Assembly: GCA_000153145.1 (NCBI GenBank)
Contig: CH672415.1
Span: 1,302,750 to 1,366,749, forward strand
From: a marine actinobacterium PHSC20C1
GTDB lineage: Bacteria; Actinomycetota; Actinomycetes; Actinomycetales; Microbacteriaceae
Length of the DNA: 64,000 bases
Reading direction: 5' to 3'
Shown one piece after another: positions 1 through 8,126 of the stretch. Both the position numbers and the translations under genes were made by a program. Under the pieces are notes generated by a model. It did not search any database and was not told the origin of the DNA. It saw nothing but the letters and a program-made list of their open reading frames with translations. Numbering within the stretch: position 1 is the first letter of the stretch; each line of letters starts with the position of its first letter.

Positions 1-2
1 TC

Positions 3-1001
3 ACCCCTGACGACCTCGACACGCTAGCTACCATCGATGGGGTTCTCGATGTGGAAGCAACCAAATCCATTTCCCCCGACTGGGTTCAGTATGGGGATGG
101 AACGCAGTACGTGACATCTATCGGTGGACTCGTCAGTGGGCAGACTGTGCAGCTCGCTGCCGGCGCCGCCCCAGCGACGGATGCCTCTCGACTCGAGTTG
201 AACTTGCCAGTCTCCTATGTTGAGCCACTTGGTTTTGCGGATGCTGACGCAGCGATCGGCGAGACCATCACCATCGCAATCACGGACGCTGAGCGCACCC
301 AGCATCTGGTCGAGGCAACCGTTGTTGGAGTCGCCGAGGAAAGCATCGCAGCACCAGGCGCAGGTGGTCTCGTCGTGAATGCCGCGCTCACCGACTCGCT
401 TTATGAGACTCAAAACATCGGTATCCCTACCGACCAACAGGAGCGTTACGCTCAGGCGAGCATCCGATTTGATCCGAGTACGAGTTCGGAAGAGATCACC
501 GCGCTGAAGGAACGTCTCAGTAATGCGGGCTTTACTGGCACCACTGTCGCCGACCAGCTTGGCACGGTCAAAACGGTCATCGATGCGATCGTGCTCGTCT
601 TGAATGCGTTCGCCGTTATCGCACTGCTCGCCGCAAGCTTCGGAATAGTGAACACTCTCTTCATGTCAGTTCAGGAACGCACCCGCGAAATCGGTCTCAT
701 GAAAGCCATGGGAATGGGAAGCGGAAAAGTCTTCGGACTGTTCAGTCTCGAAGCGGTCTTCATCGGCTTCCTCGGCAGCGCAATCGGCGTTGGCATCGGC
801 ATGATCGTGGGAACCAGCATAAGTTCGCTGCTCTCCGGCGCAATCCTCGCCGACCTTCCGGGTCTCACCCTGATCGCATTCGACCCGCTATCGATCAGCG
901 TGATCATCCTCGTCGTGATGGCAATCGCGTTCCTAGCAGGCACCCTGCCCGCCGCACGCGCCGCTAGAGCCGACCCCGTGGAGTCGTTGCGTTACGAGTA
1001 A
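3..1001 (+). CDS. ABC transporter permease, MacB/FtsX type (5' end outside window)
   Basis: The reading frame is open from the window edge, so the N-terminal half is missing; a GTG at 51 is in frame but is unlikely to be the real start. The visible 333 codons show an extracellular MacB-like periplasmic domain (about residues 1-185 of the fragment) and then three hydrophobic segments around the FtsX core, with the typical stretch ending in VQERTREIGLMKAMG and a C-terminal ARADPVESLRYE. This is the end of an exporter permease of the lipoprotein/antimicrobial-peptide class, normally paired with an ATPase upstream. The substrate cannot be told. The stop overlaps the end of the convergent gene at 964-1383 by 38 bases. 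Confidence 0.9.
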   Translation, partial: TPDDLDTLATIDGVLDVEATKSISPDWVQYGDGTQYVTSIGGLVSGQTVQLAAGAAPATDASRLELNLPVSYVEPLGFADADAAIGETITIAITDAERTQHLVEATVVGVAEESIAAPGAGGLVVNAALTDSLYETQNIGIPTDQQERYAQASIRFDPSTSSEEITALKERLSNAGFTGTTVADQLGTVKTVIDAIVLVLNAFAVIALLAASFGIVNTLFMSVQERTREIGLMKAMGMGSGKVFGLFSLEAVFIGFLGSAIGVGIGMIVGTSISSLLSGAILADLPGLTLIAFDPLSISVIILVVMAIAFLAGTLPAARAARADPVESLRYE

Positions 1002-1383
1002 TCAATGCCACCGCTAGCCCGCCAATTAACGCGAAGCCCTGTGCAACAACCGCTATCACTTTGTCTGGGTACCAGACAGGTTCGTAAATCACCGGAAACC
1101 CGATTGCGCTCAAATCCAGTGGCACATAGACCGAAACCACCAGCAGCGCGAGCCCGCCCGCCGCGATCACAGCCGCGACTAACCCGGTCCACCAGCGATA
1201 TACCGCCAAGATCAGGAGGGCCGCAAGGATGTTCACGACGCCCTGAATGCGGAACAGGGCACCCTGGCTCACGAGCGAGCCAACGATGGCATCGAATGGA
1301 GTCGCGAGGAGAAAGTGCACGTAGGCGTTAACCAGCAGCGCGAGTGCAATCCATATCCGTGTCGCAATAACGAAGATTCTCAT
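964..1383 (-). CDS. Small four-helix membrane protein, unknown function
   Basis: The 139-residue product has four predicted membrane segments (about residues 5-28, 42-62, 68-90 and 108-130) joined by short loops, and a basic C-terminus. No catalytic motif is visible. It resembles the many small conserved membrane proteins of actinobacteria, but I do not recognise a named family. The 3' end lies inside the 3' end of the convergent ABC permease gene (38-base overlap). The start is an ATG with purines (AGAAAGGGC) just upstream. Confidence 0.7.
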   Translation of the reverse strand: MRIFVIATRIWIALALLVNAYVHFLLATPFDAIVGSLVSQGALFRIQGVVNILAALLILAVYRWWTGLVAAVIAAGGLALLVVSVYVPLDLSAIGFPVIYEPVWYPDKVIAVVAQGFALIGGLAVALITRNATTPRGRL

Positions 1384-1423
1384 GTTCTTGCCCTTTCTCT
1401 CAACAACTTCCCGGAAATGCTGA

Positions 1424-1460
1424 AGCCGGCGAGGAGCGATTCGTTCGCTCCCCGCCGGCT
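1424..1460 (-). terminator. Hairpin terminator after the lipoprotein gene
   Basis: A GC-rich inverted repeat (arm AGCCGGCGaGGAGCGA, short TTCG loop, matching arm) lies 17 bases after the stop of the lipoprotein gene at 1477-2148. There is no clear U run, so termination strength is uncertain. It sits between that gene and the small membrane protein gene on the same strand. Confidence 0.6.
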
Positions 1461-1476
1461 CAATCGTGAATCAGCT

Positions 1477-2148
1477 TTACTGAATGCCCTTGTTGGCTGC
1501 AATTCCCCCAGCGAGTGCCGTTGCGGTCATCGGCATGTGGCCCGCGGCTTCCTTCAAGAGTGCGAAGTAGGCAGGGTCACCGGCGATGTTCGCATCAATC
1601 GCTGCGACCAACGATGTGGCGTGCATCTCAAGCTCAGCCTGCACGGCTTCAGCCGGCAGCTCAGGAACAACTGAGTTGATCAGCTGGCCGAACGACACCG
1701 CGTAGCCACCCAAATCCGACATTGCCTTGTCGATACCAGCCTGGTCATCGGTAGCCTTCGCGACTGCGTAGTCCACGAAGAACGGGATGTGTGAGCGCCA
1801 TGAATCGAGGAACGGCTGCTCGGCGTCTGGGTAAGCAGAGCCCACCAAGGCTGCAATCTCAACCGAGTTGGAGTCGAGGGTTTCAACTGCCCCGGCGACA
1901 TCGTCCGTCGTGAGGTCGCCACCATCGGCGAGTGCCTGGTCAATTGCTGCACCGGCGAGGTAGACGTGGTCGGCGAGCAGCGCGGTTAGCGTTGCGCGCA
2001 AAGTGGAGCCGTCGCTGTTAACCGTGTCAGTGACCGCGGAAGAGTTCATGTCGTTGGTGCTGGACGGCGACTCTGCTGCCGCTGAGCAGCCCGAGAGTGC
2101 GAGTGCCGCTGCGAGGCCAAGACCAGTGATTGCTGTGATTTTACGCAT
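1477..2148 (-). CDS. Secreted lipoprotein, helical domain, unknown function
   Basis: The protein (223 residues) starts with a short basic n-region, a hydrophobic stretch and a lipobox ending LALSGC, so it should be exported and lipid-anchored at Cys21. The mature part is rich in Ala, Asp and Leu and looks all-helical, with recurring LADHVYLAG and ESW/DSWRSHIPFF-like segments. The family is not one I can name. It lies 53 bases downstream of the cupredoxin lipoprotein gene in the same direction and is probably co-transcribed, which suggests an extracellular redox or metal-related role. A hairpin follows the stop. Confidence 0.75.
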   Translation of the reverse strand: MRKITAITGLGLAAALALSGCSAAAESPSSTNDMNSSAVTDTVNSDGSTLRATLTALLADHVYLAGAAIDQALADGGDLTTDDVAGAVETLDSNSVEIAALVGSAYPDAEQPFLDSWRSHIPFFVDYAVAKATDDQAGIDKAMSDLGGYAVSFGQLINSVVPELPAEAVQAELEMHATSLVAAIDANIAGDPAYFALLKEAAGHMPMTATALAGGIAANKGIQ

Positions 2149-2201
2149 TGTTTCTTCTCCTTGTTGATGTTGTGTTGTTTTGTGTTGTGTCGTGCGGGTT
2201 C

Positions 2202-2669
2202 TTACGGTTCGACCGTGATACTTGCGTTCATGGTCAAGTGCGGTTGGCAGTAGTAGAGGTACTCGCCGGGTTCGTCGAAGGTGTACGAGAAGGTGTCACC
2301 CTCCTGGCCTTTCGGAGCTAGGTCGTGGTCGAAGAGGCCGTCGGGGGTCTGCGTGCCGCGAAGGCCTGTTGACTCGTTCACATCGCCCCAGGCTCCGGAG
2401 GTCACGGTGTGGCCGATCGTCTCGCCGTTCTGCCAAGTAACCGTGGTGCCTACCTTGACGGTGAGGTCCTTCGGCATGAACTTCAGGCCAATCGTCGTAA
2501 CGACGTTTTCGCCCGCTTCCGCAGACTGCTCGGTCCCGCTCGCCTCAGACGGCATCGTTGGGGACGGTTGAGAACCTGCGCATCCCGAAAGCGCGATGAG
2601 AAGTGCTGGCACAATGAGCGCACCTGCGAAGGTGGCTTTCGGTGCCCGAAGTGTTCTGGTGAATGACAT
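2202..2669 (-). CDS. Cupredoxin (plastocyanin/azurin-like) lipoprotein
   Basis: The 155-residue protein has a signal sequence with a lipobox (IALSGC, Cys29), a Ser/Glu-rich linker and a C-terminal cupredoxin fold of about 100 residues. The type 1 copper ligands can be read directly: His in ETIGHTVTSG, then Cys, His and Met in YYCQPHLTMNA. It should bind one copper ion outside the membrane and carry electrons or buffer copper; the redox partner is not identifiable here. It is the first gene of a likely two-gene unit with the lipoprotein at 1477-2148. Confidence 0.9.
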   Translation of the reverse strand: MSFTRTLRAPKATFAGALIVPALLIALSGCAGSQPSPTMPSEASGTEQSAEAGENVVTTIGLKFMPKDLTVKVGTTVTWQNGETIGHTVTSGAWGDVNESTGLRGTQTPDGLFDHDLAPKGQEGDTFSYTFDEPGEYLYYCQPHLTMNASITVEP

Positions 2670-2986
2670 GTAGATGATTCGGCGCCCTGGCCGAAGTGGT
2701 TTGGTGTCAATTTTTGGGCGCGGGGACCGCTGGCTTCATCAGCGGCCTCTCTACCTGCCCGGTGCGCTCTGAAGCCTCAAAGAAGGTGACGTTCTTCTGA
2801 AGGGTGCACTTGCAGTTACGACCCAGTTTCCTCATAAACGAAGAAATGGTCGTTGCAACTCCCAAATTACTGAGTGTTGCAACGACCACCAGAAATCATG
2901 GATCGCCGGACTCTTCGTGAACGAAGTCGCGACTCATCACACCAAACTATTTGCGGGCGCTCGGACCCCCTACGCACTAATAAGAA
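2670..2986. other. Intergenic region (317 bp) with one strong inverted repeat
   Basis: No convincing gene is present. A 60-codon frame at 2707-2889 on the minus strand has no ribosome binding site or recognisable domain. The stretch contains a partly paired element near 2777-2806 (AGAAG and CTTCT arms) and a much better inverted repeat at 2847-2888, listed separately. It should also hold the promoter of the cupredoxin gene. Confidence 0.5.
2847..2888. repeat. Perfect 13-bp inverted repeat with 16-bp spacer
   Basis: The left arm TGGTCGTTGCAAC (2847-2859) is exactly complementary to the right arm GTTGCAACGACCA (2876-2888). Each arm carries the 8-bp palindrome GTTGCAAC, so two identical dyads stand 29 bases apart, centre to centre. 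This could be a pair of operator sites for a dimeric regulator or a hairpin; there is no U run. It lies 178 bases upstream of the cupredoxin start. Confidence 0.7.
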
Positions 2987-3457
2987 TCACCCTGAGACTC
3001 GCGGACTGAGCACCACGACTGCTGTCTCGGTCGAGCGTCGTTTCGCATGGCCATCGAAGTCGTCCAGACCCATTTCGCGCCACAGCGCCCAGAGGCGCGC
3101 ACGCTCGGCTCCTTCTGCCGCGGCCGCACTCACCTCGCGCCGACCATTCACGAGCGCGACGGTCGCCTCGGGATGGGCAAGCAGGTTGAGCCACCATGCC
3201 GGTTCACCTTCGCCCCATCCGTTCATGGCGATGGTGACGAGGTTGGGGCCGTCGTCGAGGTAGCCGAGGATAACGCTGCGTTGTTCCCCCGTGCGACGGC
3301 CGACAGTGGTGACGCGCATCGTTCCAAACTTGTTGGGCCCTGGCAGCCATAACCCGCGGCGACCGCCACTGACCCGATAGATGGCGCGGTGTACCGCCCA
3401 AGCGGTGCGAATGATCCACCGCGGTGGGAGTGTCGAGCTCTTTTTCGACTTGCTCAT
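2987..3457 (-). CDS. Deazaflavin-dependent nitroreductase family protein (DUF385)
   Basis: The 156-residue protein matches the F420/flavin-binding split-barrel family that includes mycobacterial Ddn and Rv1558-like proteins. Typical signs are the central VGRRTG-x-RS motif (about residues 52-60), the DGPNLVTIAMNGWGEGEPAWWLN-type segment and a terminal VVVLSPR strand. Members bind F420 or heme-related cofactors and reduce quinones or nitro compounds; the substrate here is unknown. Its ATG overlaps the stop of the response regulator gene (ATGA), so it is the last gene of a four-gene translationally coupled unit. Confidence 0.8.
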   Translation of the reverse strand: MSKSKKSSTLPPRWIIRTAWAVHRAIYRVSGGRRGLWLPGPNKFGTMRVTTVGRRTGEQRSVILGYLDDGPNLVTIAMNGWGEGEPAWWLNLLAHPEATVALVNGRREVSAAAAEGAERARLWALWREMGLDDFDGHAKRRSTETAVVVLSPRVSG

Positions 3458-4131
3458 GTGTTTAGTCCTTTGTGAGCGTTGTTGGGGCGAACCAGCGACC
3501 AGATTGCGATCTCGACGCGATTACGCACGCCGAGTTTGGTCATGAGACTCGCTAGGTGTGTCTTCACCGTGCTGACGGTGATGTGCAGCTCGCTCGCGAT
3601 CTCACTGTTGCTGAGGCCTCGCGCGACAGTCGCAAGCACTTCCTCTTCGCGTGCAGTCAGCGGCTCGGTCGGCTGCGCTATCGGTTCGCCCACCGGCGAG
3701 GGCTGCCCCGCGAACGCTTCAAGCAGACGTACGGTCACGTTCGGGGCGATGAGTGCGTCGCCGTTGGCGGCGCAGCGGATGGCTTGGCCGAGCAGCGCGG
3801 AGCCGGCATCCTTCAGTAGGAATCCTCGTGCGCCCGCGCGCAACGCCCCGTACACATACTCATCCAGATCGAACGTGGTGATCACGACTATCGCCATCGG
3901 GTTTTCTACACCAGCACCGGCCAAAATGCGGGTCGCCTCGATGCCGTCGACTCGCGGCATCCGGATGTCGAAGAGGCACACATCAGGTCGCAGGGATTGA
4001 GCGAGATCTAGGGCTTCTTGCCCGTCGGCTGCCTCACCGACGACTTCGATGCCGTCTTGCGCATCGAGGAGCGTTCGCAGTCCGGTGCGCACGAGTTCTT
4101 GGTCATCGGCGATTAGCACACGGATCGTCAT
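3454..4131 (-). CDS. NarL/FixJ-type response regulator
   Basis: The 225-residue protein has an N-terminal receiver domain (acidic pair Asp9/Asp10, phosphoacceptor Asp55 in FDIRMPR, Lys near residue 105 in LLKDA) and a C-terminal LuxR-type helix-turn-helix (about residues 158-215, LTAREEEVLATVARGLSN, VSTVKTHLASLMTKLGVRNR). I chose ATG 4131 because it overlaps the kinase stop as ATGA; the frame runs upstream but only as a shadow. It should be phosphorylated by the adjacent kinase and bind DNA as a dimer, with the genes of its own operon as likely targets. Confidence 0.93.
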   Translation of the reverse strand: MTIRVLIADDQELVRTGLRTLLDAQDGIEVVGEAADGQEALDLAQSLRPDVCLFDIRMPRVDGIEATRILAGAGVENPMAIVVITTFDLDEYVYGALRAGARGFLLKDAGSALLGQAIRCAANGDALIAPNVTVRLLEAFAGQPSPVGEPIAQPTEPLTAREEEVLATVARGLSNSEIASELHITVSTVKTHLASLMTKLGVRNRVEIAIWSLVRPNNAHKGLNT

Positions 4132-5273
4132 GCGGCTCCTTCGTTTCGGGGCAGCTCGGCGAGGACGCTCCAACCGCTATCGGGCGAGTAGCCTGCGGTA
4201 AAGGCTCCCCCGAGCAGGGTTACGCGCTCCGTCATGCCGGTGATTCCGTAGCCTGCGACAGCGAGAGGGCCCGGTGCTCCGTCGTCGTTCACGTTCAGGC
4301 GCACCCACTCGGCATCGACGTCGATGTGCACGTCGATTCTGTTTGCGCTGCGGGCGTGACGCCGTGCATTGGTGACGGACTCCTGCGCGATCCGGTACAG
4401 CGCTGATGTCACTGGGCCCGACAACTCTTCGAAGGGCCCGGTGACCCGCACGTCAATCGCTGGTCCTCCGCGATCGCTGCGCGCCAGCTCATGCAGGTCG
4501 AGAAGAGTCGGGGCCGGGGCTAATTCGGCGGCGTTATCTCGGCGCAGCGAGCGCACCATCGAACGCATCTCGGCGAGGGTGCGCGACGCTTCCGTCTCAA
4601 TCACCCTGAGCGCTGCTGTTGCCGCGTCTGGATTTTTCGCAACCGCTACCAGGCCCGCCTGCGCCTGGATCGCGATCGCTGAAACGTGGTGCGCGACAGT
4701 GTCGTGCAGATCACGAGCCAATTCTTCGCGTTCCCGTGATTTGGCGCGGTCAAGCTCACGCACTCTCGACCCGGCACGGAATCGCAGCAGCAACCCCACG
4801 GATGCGGTTAAGAGCAGGACCAGAAGTCCGCCGACCAGGTTGGCGAGATCGAACGGCGCAAAGGCAGCGGAGGTGAGGGTCTCTGCGACCATCAAGGCGC
4901 CGCCAACGAGCAGGGCACGGCCGGAGCCCCAACGGAACACCGCATACACGAGCAACACGAGGTAGCCGGTTGAATAGAGCCGCGAGTCCGCATCCGCACT
5001 GGTCACCAACGCGAAGCCCTCTAGAGCGCCGAACCCGATCGCGAACATCAGAAACGGGCGCGTGCGTCGCCACAGCAGGGTCGCCACGACCGCAATAGTG
5101 ACGGTGAGCGCGGGTACGAGATTCGGCAGGGCGGGCCGCAGCAAGCCTTCGAGCAGGATGAGCGCGGGAAGCAGCACAATGAGCGCCCAGTCACGCCACA
5201 CGCGCTTCGGTGGTGCCGGCGATGCTGGCGACGCAGTCCACACCGCACGCAGGGGCTCGATCATGCTCCTCAT
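4128..5273 (-). CDS. NarL-family sensor histidine kinase
   Basis: About 381 residues. The N-terminal half has some six hydrophobic segments (residues 28-165) without a large sensor domain, so the signal is probably sensed in or near the membrane. A HisKA_3 motif follows, REELARDLHDTVAHHVSAI, with the phosphorylated His near residue 190, then an HATPase domain ending with a GYGITGMTERV lid motif. ATG 5273 overlaps the stop of the DUF2306 gene (ATGA); an internal ATG at 5264 has AGGAG only one base upstream. The frame continues far upstream of 5273, but that part is antisense-like sequence overlapping the DUF2306 gene. Confidence 0.9.
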   Translation of the reverse strand: MRSMIEPLRAVWTASPASPAPPKRVWRDWALIVLLPALILLEGLLRPALPNLVPALTVTIAVVATLLWRRTRPFLMFAIGFGALEGFALVTSADADSRLYSTGYLVLLVYAVFRWGSGRALLVGGALMVAETLTSAAFAPFDLANLVGGLLVLLLTASVGLLLRFRAGSRVRELDRAKSREREELARDLHDTVAHHVSAIAIQAQAGLVAVAKNPDAATAALRVIETEASRTLAEMRSMVRSLRRDNAAELAPAPTLLDLHELARSDRGGPAIDVRVTGPFEELSGPVTSALYRIAQESVTNARRHARSANRIDVHIDVDAEWVRLNVNDDGAPGPLAVAGYGITGMTERVTLLGGAFTAGYSPDSGWSVLAELPRNEGAA

Positions 5274-5932
5274 GATAGTGACGAGCGGCGGATGGCGACC
5301 TCGGCCACCGAAAGGTTGATGATCCAGCCGGCAGCGAGCAGGGCCACTCCGCTCGTCGGATCGGGCGATGCGCCCCCGTTGGCGAGCACCCAGAACAGAA
5401 CTGTGAACACCTGGGTGCCGGCACCGATCCCGATCGCGTACCCGCGAATCATCCACGCCCGGTGGCTGGCGAAGTCTCTCCGCAATACGGCGCGCAGCCC
5501 AAGCAGGATACTGGCGACCATCGCAGCGCCGAAGAACAACCGCACAACCATGTCCAATTCGGGGCGGGGGTAGGTGACGGCCATCCACATCCCGGACAGT
5601 CCCGCGATCACCCCGGCCGGGAGTACGATGCGACCGGCGATGCGATGCCAACTCGGGCGTCCTTTGCGCAGCCAGGGCGCAAACTGGAACGCGCCGAGCA
5701 AGCAAAATACGGTCGCGCTAATGATGTGCACGATCGCGCGCCCCGGCGAGGCCATGAACCGAGCGTTGCTCGCCGTTATTTCGGCGCCGACTGTCAGTTC
5801 GGTGAGGCGCATGGCACCCGCGGCAACCGGCACAAGGCTGAGCAGTAACAGCCCGGCAGGGATGAGCCAGGCGCGCTTTTGGGGGCGCGATGGGCGCCGG
5901 GATGTCGGGCTTGCAGTCTGCTGTTCGGTCAT
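5270..5932 (-). CDS. DUF2306 membrane protein
   Basis: The 220-residue protein has a basic N-terminus and about six membrane segments. The segment ASPGRAIVHIISATVFCLLG followed by GAFQF and HRIAGR carries the conserved His/Arg pattern of DUF2306 (COG5395) proteins, which may bind heme or act as membrane sensors; their function is not known. It is the first gene of the operon with the NarL-type kinase and regulator, overlapping the kinase start by four bases, and so may contribute to signal detection. Confidence 0.8.
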   Translation of the reverse strand: MTEQQTASPTSRRPSRPQKRAWLIPAGLLLLSLVPVAAGAMRLTELTVGAEITASNARFMASPGRAIVHIISATVFCLLGAFQFAPWLRKGRPSWHRIAGRIVLPAGVIAGLSGMWMAVTYPRPELDMVVRLFFGAAMVASILLGLRAVLRRDFASHRAWMIRGYAIGIGAGTQVFTVLFWVLANGGASPDPTSGVALLAAGWIINLSVAEVAIRRSSLS

Positions 5933-6488
5933 GTTCTCAGACTGCTCGATTCATAACTCGTCACGCATCGGGCGAAAGTACGGACTTCTCTCAGCCGAAT
6001 TGATGAGGTGGAGGCCGCGCAGCTCTACGTCATCGATGCCGAATCAACACCGCCCCTGAGCGACAAGGTAGACCGCCCACATCCGGCTTCGTCAACGGAT
6101 GGGTCAACACCGATTGGGGAGAGCCGTGTCGTGAGGATCGTTCCCCCGTTCGACGACGGCCTGTCTCGGTAGCCGTTCGGACTGCTGAAGGTTTGGTTGA
6201 CTCGACCTCTTGGGAAGCGCAATAGGTATCGAAATTGGAGTGTTGGTGCGTGCTGCCTTCCCGTCGAAAATCTATTGGGTTGGATTCGGGTCACGTGTAC
6301 GCTCCCGCCGTCAAAAGCTGACCAGAGAGTCATCGCCGTGACAAAGAAATCGTGAGCCAGCGAACTGCAGGCAAGCCGTGGGCAAAACTGCAGAAACTTG
6401 GGTCAATGCTGCTCAGTTGTGGGCAAACGCAATTCGAAATCCGCGAGATTGCGAAGAAATAGCTACCCTGACCAGCACTCTCATAAAG
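5933..6488. other. Gene-free stretch (556 bp) next to tRNA-Arg
   Basis: I find no gene with a convincing start, ribosome binding site or family signature. Open frames of about 70-100 codons exist on both strands (for example 6025-6333 minus) but have arginine- and serine-rich, unstructured translations. The stretch lies directly 3' of the tRNA-Arg(CCT) gene, a usual integration place for mobile elements, and may be the eroded remains of one. It should also contain the promoter of the DUF2306 operon near 5935-5990. Confidence 0.5.
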
Positions 6489-6560
6489 TGCCCCTGGAGG
6501 GATTCGAACCCCCAACCTGCTCCTTAGGACGGAGTTGCTCTTCCGTTGAGCTACAGAGGC
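6489..6560 (-). tRNA. tRNA-Arg (anticodon CCT)
   Basis: Read on the minus strand, the sequence folds into a full cloverleaf of 72 nt including the discriminator: acceptor arms GCCTCTG and CAGGGGC, D arm GCTC/GAGC, anticodon stem ACTCC/GGAGC with loop GTCCTAA, and T arm with TTCGAAT. The loop gives anticodon CCT, which reads the rare Arg codon AGG. The 3' CCA is not encoded. One mismatch (A-C) closes the anticodon stem. Confidence 0.95.
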
Positions 6561-6631
6561 TGGCCGTTCGAGTGTAGCCGAGTCGCGCGCGACGAAGCCT
6601 CAGACGCCCGGGCTGTCGCTAGAGGGAGGTG

Positions 6632-7030
6632 TCAGCGGGCTGTATCAGCGGGCTCAGCCCCGGTGGCGGGGAGCGACAACTGCAGCGGATGCAGGTCAGG
6701 TTCGAGCCACTGCTCGCGACCAGCAGCAATGCGTTCGGCAGAGTAGAAGCGCTTGATCAGTGACTTCTCAAAGAGCTCAGGTGCCGCATCCAAATCTTCC
6801 ACCGCGGTGATGAGATCGAACCACGCGCGAGTGAGAGTGACGTGAAACGCATCAGGTTTACCAGCACGTACCGCCAACGCCTTGATTCCCGTGACGAGGC
6901 GCTCTAATCCATCGCGTTTTCCGTAGCGGTGCGCGAGACCCCAAGCAACACGCACGTGGTTCTCATGCGAGAACTGAGCCGGAGAAATCTTTCCAGCCTC
7001 GAAAGCCGCAACGAGTTCGGCGTTGTTCAT
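6632..7030 (-). CDS. Conserved protein of unknown function
   Basis: The product is about 132 residues starting at the ATG of MNNAELVAAFEAG; seven extra codons upstream lack support. It contains an FSHENHVRVAW segment, a LVTGIKALAVRAGKPDAFH region and an FHVTLTRAWFDLI motif, so several His residues are placed as in a metal or small-molecule binding site. I recognise the pattern from conserved hypothetical proteins but cannot give a function. It lies 33 bases downstream of the CHAP-domain gene on the same strand. Confidence 0.7.
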   Translation of the reverse strand: MNNAELVAAFEAGKISPAQFSHENHVRVAWGLAHRYGKRDGLERLVTGIKALAVRAGKPDAFHVTLTRAWFDLITAVEDLDAAPELFEKSLIKRFYSAERIAAGREQWLEPDLHPLQLSLPATGAEPADTAR

Positions 7031-7063
7031 CGGCACACTTTCGACGAGCAATCCAACCGGATG

Positions 7064-8044
7064 CTACTGCCCTGGTGGGTAAAGGAACGCCTCAACGTCT
7101 GCTGCTGCAAGCGTGCGCTGGCTGTAGACGCGATTCACGTAGTTATACTCCTCAAGCAGAACGCTGCCATCGGCGTTGACTGCCTTTACGTACGCAACGT
7201 GGTTGTCCCAGCCGAACCATGCGACCGAACCGGCAATGGGGGTAGCGCTCACAGTCCAACCGTGAGCATCCCAAGCGTCTTTCCACTGGGAAGCATTGCC
7301 GCCATTTGGTGTGAGGTCAGCCCACGCCCAACGGAACGGCGCCGAGAAGGACCCGACATCGCGGTTCAAACGCCACGCCACAAAGTCGGTGCACTGGCGG
7401 TAATAATAATTGAGCGGCGACATATCGTAACCAGCAGTAGCCCACGGATAGTCATCGCCCAACGCACGCGCTCCGGATGCTGCATACAGAGCATCCGCCG
7501 ACGCAATTGCTGACTGTTGGCGAATCAGTTCGAGATCCTCAGGCGAAGTCGCATCGAACTGGTCACGTTCCAATTCAGGAAGCGCCAAGTCTGCGCTCAC
7601 CGTTAGCGACTGAACGCTCAACGTCGAAGCATTTGCGGCATCCGCGAACGCCACAGTGGACCCCTCATCGGAGACGAGACCCGACTGAGCATAGGCAGGG
7701 AGCGCAGCAACGGCGAAGAGGCCACCGATGACGGCCATTGACGCCACGGCCCGCAACGGGTTCTTGCGTGCGCGCTTTACTTGAGGAAGTTTGCGCGACC
7801 GGGCAACAGCAACATCGGCAGAAACGGCGGCCTGAGTAGCGATCGTGATCGACGGGGCGATCGTGATCACGGGCTCGGCAGCAACCTCGGCAGCAAACGC
7901 CGCCGGAGCCGCGACAGGCGTGACCGCTGCAGCATCCCTCGCCGCACGCGCTTCACGACGCGAAAGAAAGACAGGTGCATCACTTGTTGGCTCTACCGCG
8001 GGTACACCAAAAGCAGACGTGCTTTCAGATGGCATACGAGACAA
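7064..8044 (-). CDS. CHAP-domain secreted or membrane-anchored peptidoglycan hydrolase
   Basis: The 326-residue protein has a long Ala/Val-rich cytoplasmic N-terminus with basic clusters, one hydrophobic segment ending near AALPAYAQ (about residue 120; membrane anchor or late signal peptide), a coiled linker and a C-terminal CHAP domain (about residues 200-320). The catalytic Cys is in YRQCTDFVAW and the His in GWDNHVAYVK. CHAP enzymes cut peptidoglycan amide bonds and act in cell division or lysis. A TTG start at 8044 is preferred over the ATG at 8035 because AAAGG stands seven bases before the TTG but sixteen before the ATG. Confidence 0.85.
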   Translation of the reverse strand: MSRMPSESTSAFGVPAVEPTSDAPVFLSRREARAARDAAAVTPVAAPAAFAAEVAAEPVITIAPSITIATQAAVSADVAVARSRKLPQVKRARKNPLRAVASMAVIGGLFAVAALPAYAQSGLVSDEGSTVAFADAANASTLSVQSLTVSADLALPELERDQFDATSPEDLELIRQQSAIASADALYAASGARALGDDYPWATAGYDMSPLNYYYRQCTDFVAWRLNRDVGSFSAPFRWAWADLTPNGGNASQWKDAWDAHGWTVSATPIAGSVAWFGWDNHVAYVKAVNADGSVLLEEYNYVNRVYSQRTLAAADVEAFLYPPGQ

Positions 8045-8126
8045 TCGGGAACCTTTAAGTGGAGCGCATTCAAGGAAGATCTAGGGCAAACCTTGAACGC
8101 CGGGAATAATCACAACAGCATAACAG

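Noticed and set aside
2707-2889. A 60-codon minus-strand frame in the cupredoxin upstream region
   Set aside because: No binding site and it runs through the inverted repeat.
4128-5705. A longer kinase start at 5705
   Set aside because: The extra part overlaps the DUF2306 gene on the same strand and translates to Arg/His-rich sequence; the ATGA overlap at 5270-5273 is far better.
6025-6333. A 102-codon minus-strand frame next to tRNA-Arg
   Set aside because: No binding site, no domain and atypical composition; probably chance.
6330-6515. A 61-codon minus-strand frame entering the tRNA-Arg gene
   Set aside because: Its first residues (VRIPPGAL) are the well-known false translation of a tRNA 3' end.
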